Origin: Thereva unica
Lineage: Eukaryota; Arthropoda; Insecta; Diptera; Therevidae
Assembly: GCA_949987705.1 (NCBI GenBank)
Contig: OX465281.1
Coordinates: 174,606,516 to 174,670,515, forward strand
Direction of reading: 5' to 3'
DNA length: 64,000 nt
Numbering within the stretch: position 1 is the stretch's first letter; each line of letters begins with the position of its first letter. Position numbers and translations under genes: made by a program. Under the pieces are notes generated by a model that saw only the letters and a program-made list of their open reading frames with translations, had not been told where the DNA came from and made no database searches. This document shows positions 32,554 to 41,753 of the stretch, in pieces.

Positions 32554-34958
32554 TAGAATTATCGATAGGTGACGATAAAATTAAAGCTTTAATTGATTCA
32601 GGATCTACAACTTCTCTGTTAAATGAAAACAAATTACCTCAATATAAAAGATATTTTTTAAATAAACCACTAATTATCAATTCTGTTAATAATAGAACAC
32701 CTATATACAAAGAAATTAAAACTAAATTACCTACAGAATTTAACGAAAATGCATTTATGATTTGGAAACTAACAAAATTCCATTATAAATCTTATGATGC
32801 AATAATCGGACAAAATATACTTAAACCATTGAACGGTATTGTTGATAATAAAAATGATATGTTAGAAATTAATAATACTTACATAAAATTTATCAATTCC
32901 TATCCTTATAAATTGGAACAAATTTGCCAATTAGAAGTTAATACCGTGAACGAAAACGAGTTTGAAAATTTTTGTGAAACTTTAAATTTAGAAGAAAAAA
33001 CACAGTTGTTTAGGTTACTAAAATCGTATAAAGGTCTTTTTTACAAAGAAGGCGATCATCTAACAAATACTTCCGAAATAGAACATCAAATAATTACTAC
33101 TACAGACAAACCGATATTTTCTAAAATCTATAGATACCCCCAGGTACACGAAAACGAAATATCTACACAAATCGGGGAAATGTTAAAGCAAGGAATCATA
33201 AAGGAAAGTAACTCGCCCTACAATAGCCCTCTATGGATTGTGCCCAAAAAGATGGACAACTCGGGAAAACGGAAATGGAGAATTGTTATCGATTATCGTA
33301 CACTTAATGAAATCACGATCGATGACAAATTCCCTATTCCAAACATTGACAACATTTTAGATAAACTGGGCAGAGCGCAATACTTTACAACCCTTGACTT
33401 AGCAAAAGGTTTTCATCAAATTCTGGTGAAAGAGGAAGACCAGAAAAAGACAGCCTTTTCTACGCCTCAAGGACATTATGAGTTTGTGAGAATGCCCTTG
33501 GGCTTGAAAAACGCACCGGCGACTTTTCAACGCCTTATGAATTCTGTTTTGAGAGACTATATTAATAAAATATGCGTTGTGTACTTGGATGATATTTTAA
33601 TATTCAGTACAACATTAAGTGAACATATAAACAGTATAAGGAAAATATTTAATAAATTGCAAGAACATAATCTGAAAATCCAATTCGATAAATGTAAATT
33701 TTTTCGAAGAGAAGCAGAGTATTTTGGGCATATTCTTACTTCTGAAGGAGTTAAACCAAATACAAAAAAAATAGAAGAAATACTTAAACTTAAATTACCT
33801 AATACACAAAAACAAATAAAATCGTTTTTAGGCATTACAGGCTACTATCGTAAGTTTATAAAAGATTACTCTAAAGTGGCACAACCAATGACCAAGTATC
33901 TTAAGAAAAAAGCAAAAATAAACGTAAACGATATCAATTATATAAATTCATTCGAGAAATTAAAGAAAATTATTACTGAAGCTCCTATTCTACGATATCC
34001 AGACTTCGGAAAAAAATTTAAACTAATAACGGATGCTAGTGATTTTGCTATTGGTGCTGTCTTGCAACAAGATAATCACCCAATATGCTATGCTAGCAGG
34101 ACATTAAATGAACACGAGCAAAAATATTCAACCACTGAAAAAGAACTTTTAGCCATAGTATGGTCTACAAATTATTTTAGACCATATCTGTATGGTGTAA
34201 AATTCGATCTGTTAACAGACAATCAGCCCCTTAAGTGGTTATATGCAAAAACAAAAGGAAAAGATGTTAATCCTCGACTTCACCGTTGGTTATTGAAACT
34301 AGGTGAATATAATATAAATATGGACTATATTGTCGGCAAGAAAAACAAGGTAGCCGACTTTCTCAGTAGAATAAATGTAGAAACCAACGAAATTAATGTA
34401 GCTGAAGTAAACACTCCTAATGAATTTATTGATATGCCCATACTTCAAAGACAAGACAGCGAATTTCAAAATATCAATGAAAATCGAGAAATGCCCATAC
34501 TCCAAAGACAAGACAGTGAATTTCAAAATATCAATGAAAATCGAGAAATGTCCATACTCCAAAGAGAAGACGGTGAATTTCAAAATGATCAAAATAGAGA
34601 AATGCCAATACTAGAGAGACAAATAACTGAACAAGATGAAATCCCTGAAGAAATATCTATTATGTCAATGGAAAACAATATTAATGATAATGACATTGAC
34701 AATACAATTCATACTCAAGGGGAAAATTTACATAATCATATCCCTATATTACATACTGCTGTAAATCGTTTTAAAACCCAAATAATATTAACTAATAATA
34801 AAACAATAGAACACGAAAAAAAACATAAAAATATAAAAATATATATAAACCCCGAAGATGTAGAAAACAATTTGTCTGATATATTACGAAGATATATCAG
34901 AGTCGGGAAAATAGGTATATTCCACCTAAGTGATCATGAATATAATAAACTTCAATAG
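32511..34958 (+). CDS. pol: G2 Pol: protease, RT, RNase H
   Basis: In the -1 frame, a retropepsin motif, LIDSGSTTSLL, is encoded at about 32589-32621. Reverse transcriptase follows with YLDDILIF at 33582-33605, then RNase H with ITDASDFAIGAVL, EKELLAIVW and LTDNQPLKW. After RNase H a linker contains three 57-bp repeats and a partial fourth (34434-34624). The frame is interrupted by TAG at 34956-34958 and continues as integrase in the same frame, so this is a nonsense mutation rather than a gene end. Everything up to that codon looks intact. Confidence 0.92.
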   Translation, partial: SKFSVNTSQFYLPIVELSIGDDKIKALIDSGSTTSLLNENKLPQYKRYFLNKPLIINSVNNRTPIYKEIKTKLPTEFNENAFMIWKLTKFHYKSYDAIIGQNILKPLNGIVDNKNDMLEINNTYIKFINSYPYKLEQICQLEVNTVNENEFENFCETLNLEEKTQLFRLLKSYKGLFYKEGDHLTNTSEIEHQIITTTDKPIFSKIYRYPQVHENEISTQIGEMLKQGIIKESNSPYNSPLWIVPKKMDNSGKRKWRIVIDYRTLNEITIDDKFPIPNIDNILDKLGRAQYFTTLDLAKGFHQILVKEEDQKKTAFSTPQGHYEFVRMPLGLKNAPATFQRLMNSVLRDYINKICVVYLDDILIFSTTLSEHINSIRKIFNKLQEHNLKIQFDKCKFFRREAEYFGHILTSEGVKPNTKKIEEILKLKLPNTQKQIKSFLGITGYYRKFIKDYSKVAQPMTKYLKKKAKINVNDINYINSFEKLKKIITEAPILRYPDFGKKFKLITDASDFAIGAVLQQDNHPICYASRTLNEHEQKYSTTEKELLAIVWSTNYFRPYLYGVKFDLLTDNQPLKWLYAKTKGKDVNPRLHRWLLKLGEYNINMDYIVGKKNKVADFLSRINVETNEINVAEVNTPNEFIDMPILQRQDSEFQNINENREMPILQRQDSEFQNINENREMSILQREDGEFQNDQNREMPILERQITEQDEIPEEISIMSMENNINDNDIDNTIHTQGENLHNHIPILHTAVNRFKTQIILTNNKTIEHEKKHKNIKIYINPEDVENNLSDILRRYIRVGKIGIFHLSDHEYNKLQ
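32514..32520 (+). other. Candidate -1 frameshift heptamer A AAT TTT
   Basis: Gag codons read AAT TTT at 32515-32520, preceded by A, giving the canonical X XXY YYZ form. The pol frame opens three bases upstream of this site (after a TGA at 32508-32510) and is open through the protease. This places the shift site at the very start of the overlap. Confidence 0.75.
34434..34624 (+). repeat. 57-bp in-frame repeats in the G2 pol linker
   Basis: Units begin at 34434, 34491, 34548 and 34602 (the spacing is 57, 57 and 54 bp). Each encodes a 19-residue unit of the type MPILQRQDSEFQNINENRE, or 18 residues in the third unit. The repeats keep the reading frame. Confidence 0.95.
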
Positions 34959-35732
34959 AAAATTATACAATTATATGACAACATACAAACCATAAAATTT
35001 TTTAAATGTTCATATCATGCCAAAGATATAGACACAGAAGAAGAAGCTTATAGATATATTCAAAAATATCATATATATGAAACGGGACACACAGGGATAA
35101 ACGAGAACTATAAAGGGTTAAAGAAATTCATATATCACCCCAATCTTAAAACTTTAATACACAAATATGTTAACAATTGCAATATCTGCAATCGCGTTAA
35201 ATACGACAGAAATCCGATTAAACAAAAATTTAAATCTACTGAAACCCCTAAAGATATCAAAGAAATTATACACATGGATATTTATACAAATTCAAAAGCT
35301 AACTTTTTAACATTTATAGATAGGTTTTCTAAATTTACTACAGCTTATTACCTTGAAGATAGGAATAACCAAACAATTATTGAAAAACTAAGAGAATTTA
35401 AATCACAAAGAGGTAATATAAAGAAGTTAATTACAGATAATGAATTTAAGAGTATCAATATTAAAGATTATATGAGGAATGAAAATATAGCATTTCATTT
35501 AGTTAAATCAAATAACCACACTCGAAACTCTGACATAGAACGTTTCCATAATACACTAAGTGAAAAAATTAGAATCCTTGGTATAGAAAATAAAGAACTG
35601 AACATAAAAGAAAAAATTAGTAAAGCAATTGAATGGTATAATAACAGCTACCATTCAACTACAAAAGAAAAACCCATCAATATTCAAGAGGGAAGATGTA
35701 ATAAAGATATAGTCCAGTCAAATGGTACTTTC
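34959..35732 (+). pseudogene. pol: G2 integrase, C-terminus deleted
   Basis: The frame reads on after the TAG at 34956. A zinc-binding region ends CNIC. The core has the first aspartate in IHMDIYT, the second in LITDNEF and a glutamate in SDIERFHNTL, the DDE arrangement of retroviral-type integrases. Coding continues to GRCNKD and then runs into the TIR element at 35733. The C-terminal domain expected after the core is not found on the other side, so it was lost. Confidence 0.88.
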
Positions 35733-36140
35733 ACTGTGCATTTTCTGAAAACAGCAATTTTTTTTTCCATTGTCTAGGGGGGTTGGTTGGGAGTATAAAA
35801 CCGAGTTTTCGGGATCCGGAGGCGTGACGTTCGGCCGCCATCTTGTTTTTAGTGATGTAAAATGGTTTGTCTTATATCTCGGAAACCGTGAGACCTACAG
35901 AATTTTTGTAAATACATTTTTTTTAGATAATCAAATTATCTACAACTTTTGCAAATAATATTTTTTCGTAATATTAATAATAAAAAAGATATGGATGAAA
36001 AATGACAAAAATTTTGGGGGTGACGAACTTTAAAGCGCTATAACTTTTTTATTATTGATTCTACATAAAAAATGCCTTAGAGCTTTTTTGTAGAGCATTT
36101 TATTACGAATAATTTGATATGGTCATTTATTAAATTATTG
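35733..36140 (+). repeat. Left TIR of the FEN1-like element
   Basis: The reverse complement of 38936-39288 aligns base by base over most of its length, apart from an extra ~55-bp stretch rich in CGG and GGATCC words. The outermost ~65 bp include GGGGGGTTGGTTGGGAGTAT. Confidence 0.9.
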
Positions 36141-36546
36141 TTGTTATTATTGATTTTGTATCAATGCAAACGGAGTAGTTATAACAAAAGTTCTGCATAT
36201 GCTTCTATTTCGTAATATAATACTTAATATTATTGTAGGATGTCTTATCGAATTATTTTAAATTGAACTCATTTCCACACCACCCGCGAGGTAGAGTTGT
36301 CGCCGCGTTTTTTTTTAATGTGGTTCCCCTGTAGGCCTAATCCACTTAACATTGGTAACATTATTATTTCTTTGTTTTTGAAGGGCCAGGTTGTGTGTCA
36401 TTTATTGAAGCGTTCTCATCTTCTATAATAATTACACAGTTATCATCCGTGGGAGTTTCAGTGCCCTCGTCGAGAAAACTGTTGTCGACTTCTTGGGGCA
36501 ACATTGATGGGCATTCATAGTTGAATTCATCCTCGTCTAATAACTT

Positions 36547-38625
36547 TCAGACTTCTACCACGTTCTCACATGTTTCACCATTACAATTTTGACAAATCGC
36601 AGAACATTTTAAGCCACTCTTCCGGCACCCGCAGGCTGCACCACACTTGGTTTTGCACCTGCAAAAAATTAGTTTTAACAGATCCGGAGGCGCCGGCGCC
36701 ATCGTCCATTTAATTGGTACAAACATTCGCGACATTTTTCTCCAGCCCCAGCATTCGGGATCTTTATATCGTCCTAACCACGTTTGTACTTGGTGATATA
36801 CTCTAAATATGTATATGCATACGAGCTGCATCTTGTGTAGGAGGGAGGGTAGAGAGATTAAATTTGCTTTTAACTACACATTTTGTGAATCGCCTATACC
36901 GTAGTATATTTAATGATGTTTCCTGCTTTTCACCACCATATAAGGCAATAAAGAAACGTTCTCCGATAATACTCAGTACAGCGGGGTCAGCTTTATCATT
37001 TTGAAAAACCTCAACTTCCGAAGCTAACTCTGGGTTTTTCTCAAGGGCGTGAATAAATTTCATTTTTCCATGACTGAAAGCTGCCGATGTTGTGTCGCAC
37101 CCAGAGAAGGCATGAATAAATAATATATTTTTAGCTATTATATCTCCATGTCGAAGACTTGATTGGGAATACCTTTTTTGCGGTGAATGCCCTTTTGCGG
37201 GTTTTAAGGAAAAAACATTCGGGTGATCGCGGCCTAGAGCGGTGAGCAAAACAAGGATATCAATATCCTCCGCTACAATAGTCACGAAATCAAAAAAGTC
37301 TGATTTTTCAAGGGCACAATTTACGATAAGTGTATCTGCATCTCCTTCTGCTTGATCAATATGATAACACGTTTCTAATAACTGTATCTTCAAAAAGTCG
37401 ATAAAGGCTTTTTTGTTGTTTTGGTTACTAAGAAATTTCTCCTGTGAAATTGTCGGAACACTACTGCGATTAAAAATGAAATCAGTAGATATGTGTTTTT
37501 TGGAACGTCTAAAGCCCGGTACCCACTTGTTGCAAACCGGCGTTTCGTATCACCGTTCTTTAAATTTTTTTCTAAAAAAATTGCAACGCTTCGTTTCAAA
37601 ATGTGCGAAATGATACAATCCAAACCCGATCTCTCATTTAGCGGTTTTTCTCCGTCACATCAAAGGAATGATACGATACGCTTTAGGAGGAAGTGTGGAC
37701 GGGCATGCGCGTATCCTGTTCATCGTCACTTCAAATCACACACTGACCAGATAACAGTATCGCGCTCCCGCATCAAACATGATAAAGGCTGGATGATTCG
37801 ATACGCAGTGATGATACACGAAAAATTTGGGTTCCTATTTTGTTCGTATCAATCAACAATTGAAACGATACAGGGATACGAAACGCCGGTTTGCAACAAG
37901 TGGGTACCGGGCTTAAGGCGCTCCCATGACTTAGTACCAGCGATGTCTGGATCATCTGAGTAACCGTCAAATATAATTATCACGTTAGAATCGTAATGAC
38001 TTCGAACGTACTTTACGTATTTGTCTAAAATTATTTGAAATGATACATTTCGGTCCCATACAACAGCGTGCAGAAGATATCCGCCATCGATTACAAAAAG
38101 TTTATTTGACCCAAGGTCAACGAGATCATCAAGCGGTGCGAAGGCGTTAAACAACGTGGATTTAGTGCCCTTTCGCATACCTTCCTCAGAAAACAAAGAT
38201 AATGGGAAAGGGGCGAGTTCATACTCAAAATATTGCTTCATTTGACCAATAGACTCCTTCGACACACACATTCGTTGAAAGAGAAGCAAGGGATTTATAA
38301 CGACGGGAGTTTTCTCCACCTCAATCGAACTCGGAAGCGCACTCAAAGGAAGTACTTTGTTCTTTCTCTTGTATGATAAGTCTTGAAAATGTGCTCCAAT
38401 ATTTTGAGAAATTAATGCATCTCCAATCTCGATCGCGCGGTAGCAATTAATGCTATCATGAGCAACGACACCGGTAAAAATTGAAATTAATTCCGATCTC
38501 TCAAAAAATGGTTCATGCGATGCAAGCCAATGGTCTAATTTTTCTACGTCCTCATTGTCCCGAAGTAGGTACTTGTGAATCTCTGTGATCGACATGTTGG
38601 TCTGAGGTTTCCATAGAAAAATCAC
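36547..38625 (-). pseudogene. FEN1/XPG-like nuclease with C-terminal CXC cluster
   Basis: The minus-strand gene reads through three pieces: 38625-37917, 37509 to about 36815, and a shifted frame to 36547. The acidic motifs of the FEN1/XPG superfamily appear in family order: FVIDGG (D180 of the first piece), IIFDGY (D220), then beyond the MITE EGDAD, AEDIDILVLL and SGCDTTSA. These correspond to the metal-binding aspartates and glutamates of flap endonucleases. The C-terminus has a tesmin-like CXC cluster, CRCKTKCGAACGCRKSGLKC and more cysteines. Lesions are the MITE and a frame change near 36810. The first codons are GTG-led; an ATG follows at 38595, and an upstream exon is possible. The role (transposition, repair or a captured gene) is unknown. 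Confidence 0.7.
37513..37913. mobile_element. MITE with AGCCCGGTACCC termini, TSD TAA
   Basis: The ends are inverted repeats of about 40 bp, starting AGCCCGGTACCCACTTGTTG. TAA flanks both sides (37510-37512 and 37914-37916). Removing the insert and one TAA restores a continuous minus-strand frame in the FEN1-like gene, confirming the ends. A 3-bp TAA/TTA duplication suggests a Harbinger-type transposase. Confidence 0.9.
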
Positions 38626-38935
38626 AGAAATCTTCCACCATAAAAACTTGTATAAAGAAATACATCTTTTTTATACCTGTGCACCTTTTTTATACCTGTG
38701 AATGGACGACTTACGATACATTTTTTTTTTGTTTCAAAATTAGCCATTTATTACTTACAACTAAAATGACCAATTCATTCAATTTTCATATTTTAAAAAT
38801 GAGTAAAACTTTTTACTCCAACACGGTATGCAGAAAAATGCCATAAAATACCGTCAAAAAAATTGTATAAAAAAATACATTTACCTTGGACGTGCCTTCG
38901 TTTGGCACTGCATTAAAATCAATAAGAACAACCCA

Positions 38936-39288
38936 AATTCAATAAATGACCACATCAAATTATTCGTAATAAAATGCTCTACAAAAAAGCTCTAAGGCAA
39001 TATTTATGTAAAATCAATAATAAAAGAGTTATAGCGCTTTAAAGTTCGTCACCCCCAAAATTTTTGTCATTTTTCATCCATATCTTTTTTATTATTAATA
39101 TTACGAAAAAACATTATTTGCAAAAGTTGTAGATAATTTGATTATCTAAAAAAAATGTATTTACAAAAATTCTGTAGGTCTCACGGTTTCCGAGATATAA
39201 GACAAACCATTTTTTACACTTTTATACTCCCAACCAACCCCCCTACACAATGAAAAAAAAAAATTGCTGTTTTCAGAAAATGCACAGT
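38936..39288 (-). repeat. Right TIR of the FEN1-like element
   Basis: Reverse complement of 35733-36140. It ends AATGCACAGT, immediately followed by the env remnant of G2. Confidence 0.9.
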
Positions 39289-39905
39289 TGGGCCTTTTTT
39301 CTGCACCATTTTACTGGACTAATACTATTTATGAAAATCTTTGTAAAGAAAAGGCTAGGTATATAGAAAAAAGAAACACAAGTAGAGAGAACTATATAGA
39401 GATATTAGTTAAAAACCAAAACAACACAAACTTTAATAGCAGTTGTGATGAACGTAAATTTAAATTACAAGGCAACTATCTAATTAACTTTATTAATTGT
39501 AGTATAAAAATTGATAATAATATTTTAAGTAATTATCAAAAGGAATTTAAGCATAGTTTTACAGTTACAAATTATATGGAAGATATGAAAAACTCTAATA
39601 GAAAGATAATATTCGATGACATTCAAATAAATCAAATTGACAATATTAAAGAAATTAAAGAATTAACCTACCAAAAGAATGATTATATATATGGAAGTAT
39701 TTTTTCTCTAATATTTGTTATTATACTCATATTAACTGTAACGTTGACTTGCAAACACAAAAAATTGGGAATAAAAATTAAAAACATAACTCACGGTAGT
39801 CTTCGTTCAAAGGAGGGAGGAGTTACGTCCTTGAACTCCACTGATGACCAAAATCAAATTGCATCGCGACACGATGCAACATGTCATTATAATTATCAAA
39901 TTTAA
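39289..39905 (+). pseudogene. env: G2 env C-terminal remnant
   Basis: An open frame of about 200 codons runs from the TIR junction to 39903-39905. It has cysteines and several N-x-S/T glycosylation sites, a hydrophobic segment YGSIFSLIFVIILILTVTL, then the basic stop-transfer CKHKK. This is the layout of the membrane-anchoring end of an insect errantivirus envelope protein. The signal peptide, receptor-binding part and any fusion region are absent. The last ~28 codons lie within the 3' LTR. Codons upstream of 39289 belong to the inserted TIR. Confidence 0.75.
39809..39820 (+). other. Polypurine tract of G2
   Basis: AAAGGAGGGAGG lies immediately before the 3' LTR, the expected plus-strand primer position. 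It also encodes part of the env tail. Confidence 0.8.
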
Positions 39906-40304
39906 TTTCAACTTTCCCATGATTGAATTGCTAACCAAGCAATTAACCGGAAAAGGTTTTTCCTTTAAATATTTTAACTCCATATAAAAACTGAATATGA
40001 TTTTGCAAACGAAGCAATTTACCGGAAATGGTTTTCCGTTTTCCAATTTCTTGAAATTTTATAAATGCAGAATTATTGCTTATACCACAAAAATGTATAT
40101 TTTGATTCTTTGTGTTTGTAAGCAGCGATATTTTGGTTGATTGTTACAAAATTAAATGTAATAATTTAGTCTTAAGACCACTGTTAGAAAGTAAAGATTG
40201 ACTCCGAAGAGTTCAATCCATGTTTTAATAAAAATTAATTAATATTATCCAAAGATAATAAATTATTGTGTTTTTATTTAACCGTATAAAATAAAAACGA
40301 AATT
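39821..40304 (+). repeat. 3' LTR of G2
   Basis: 484 bp. Differences from the 5' LTR were counted by eye at four positions, all transitions, with no indels. It is followed by the target duplication CGTG. Confidence 0.95.
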
Positions 40305-41136
40305 CGTGCGAGCTGCCACGAGCTTTGGTTAGTTTTGTTTGCCTGCTGTTTGTTTGTTGTTTATTAGTTTTTGTTTGTCTTGTTAGTTCTGTTAACTCGA
40401 GCCCGTGGAAGCTCGTCGTCTGGACGGAATTCACCCGAGGCAGGCCCTCCGCCTGGATAGTTCTGTGTTTAGAATAGTGTTTAGGTTAATTAGTTTGTAG
40501 GTAAGTGGTGCGAGCTTTCACGAGCTTGAGCTCTAACATCACTCGAGCCTGTGGAAGCTCGTCGCCTGGACGGGGGTCACCTGAGACGATTTTATCGTCT
40601 CCGCTGCCCCCGCCCAGATAGTTCTAGAAGTAAGTTAATTATTAAGTAGACGTAAGATTTTTATATAATATAAAGATAGTTCTAAGTTTTTTTTCCTTTT
40701 TCCTTAGATATAAAATAATAATAATAATGATTTTTTTTTAAATAAAATATAATTAAAAATAGATAAGTTTTAGTCGAAAGGCATAAGTTAATATAAGATA
40801 TAGGTTAATTTAGAGTGCCTGTTGAGGGCCAGTAAGTTAGATAGACTAGAATAGGTTATAATAATTAACTTTAAGCATTTAGTTAAATTTATATCAAGAT
40901 TGTTAGTAAGAGAAATGAAATGCTTAAAAAAAACAGGCACCTTGCCTATTTTGCCCAGTCTGGTTCAAGGCTGACTGACTCGAAAGAATTGGAACTACCA
41001 ACATAGTCTAAGTCACTATTGAAATAATATGTTATATTATCGTCTCAGAAGCCTTCCATTTTAGTCAAATGAATTCCCGGAAAAGAAGTCCCGAATATTG
41101 ATAATTGTAACTAAATTAAAAAAAATTAAAAAAAAA
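40305..41136 (+). other. 3' untranslated region of non-LTR element B, with two hairpins
   Basis: This continues the sequence interrupted at 30807 by G2. Two related blocks (about 40305-40435 and 40508-40585) each start GTGCGAGCT, contain CACGAGCTT, and end with CTCGAGCC then GTGGAAGCTCGTC. Within each block the two halves are inverted and can form a long stem. The region ends in A-rich sequence near 41136, taken as the element's 3' end. Confidence 0.65.
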
Positions 41137-41142
41137 TGATTC

Positions 41143-41265
41143 TTTTTTTTTTTTTTTTTTATGTGGCAGTGCTAAGCTCAGGAATCACCCTTTGTACTAC
41201 TAGTCCGTCATGTCATTTGTCACGTCATGGTGCAATGTCTAGCAGTAAGCTTAGTAAGCTTCTGA
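41143..41265 (-). mobile_element. 3' end of the jockey/CR1-like non-LTR family
   Basis: Poly-T (41143-41160) followed by ATGTGGCAGTGCTAAGCTCA and CACCCTTTGTACTAC matches the 3' end at 18358-18475. Only the untranslated tail is present, so it is extremely 5'-truncated. It abuts the A-rich end of element B tail to tail. Confidence 0.8.
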
Positions 41266-41338
41266 GCCGAAACAAAGAAACAAACTAACAACTATTAACT
41301 ATTAATCATTAAACACTTAGTATGCTAAATAAATAATT

Positions 41339-41753
41339 GTAAGGTCCGGGTCGGGCAATGCTTCGCCTCTAAACTGCGAAGCGCAATTTAGTCTGTTCAC
41401 TGAAGAAGCATTGCTTCTTCCCGGTGTACCTTTTGAACATGCCCAATATAACATAGGACTGATGTCAATGCGCGGCTCCGTCCATTTTACTCCATCTGTG
41501 ATACAACTACAGAGACCTTCGCTGCCAGCCTATTCACCTGGCTTCGTATCACTAGATTATCTGTAACTCCTAGGTATTAGCACTTAAATATAACTTAGTA
41601 CTTAAGTTTTGAATTGTTGTCGGCATTACAGTTGTCATATGGACTAGTATCTTCCAATTTATTCTAAAACTTGTAAATAATATGCTATTGATCGAATAAA
41701 CTGTTTGAGTTTGTACACTCAAGTAATATGACAGTAGTGGGACGATGTCCCAA
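41339..41753 (+). mobile_element. Possible solo LTR
   Basis: The stretch starts TGTAAGGTCCGGGTCGGGC, ends GATGTCCCAACA and contains GAATAAACTG in its last quarter, all LTR-like. No second copy and no target duplication were found, so the call is weak. Confidence 0.3.

Larger units (their letters stand above)
35733..39288. mobile_element. 3.56-kb long-TIR element with a FEN1/XPG-like gene
   Basis: Inverted ends start ACTGTGCATTTTCTGAAAAC and continue for roughly 350-410 bp (35733-36140 against 38936-39288). The left arm carries an extra ~55 bp near 35801-35855. No target duplication is visible, and retroviral sequence is missing at the junction, pointing to insertion with deletion or later loss. 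The only gene is on the minus strand (36547-38625). It resembles a flap-nuclease fold plus a CXC cluster. No DDE/D transposase is seen. A 401-bp MITE (37513-37913) interrupts the gene. The superfamily is unassigned; Academ elements also carry XPG-like nucleases, but this link is only a hypothesis. Confidence 0.85.
30808..40304 (+). mobile_element. Errantivirus-like Gypsy element G2 with env remnant
   Basis: Two 484-bp LTRs (30808-31291 and 39821-40304) begin AGTTACGTCC and end AACGAAATT, the AGT-start and AATT-end style of 17.6-group elements. The 4-bp duplication CGTG flanks the whole (30804-30807 and 40305-40308), within the 3' untranslated region of non-LTR element B. Between them lie a tRNA-Ser-type primer site, gag, pol, an env C-terminal remnant and a purine tract before the 3' LTR. 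Pol has one nonsense codon. The integrase C-terminus and most of env are missing exactly where a 3.56-kb TIR element sits (35733-39288). The LTRs differ at about 4 of 484 positions, so the insertion is fairly recent. Confidence 0.92.

Noticed and set aside
41339..41753. Confident LTR call
   Set aside because: LTR-like start, end and polyadenylation word, but no partner copy or target duplication. Kept only as a low-confidence feature.
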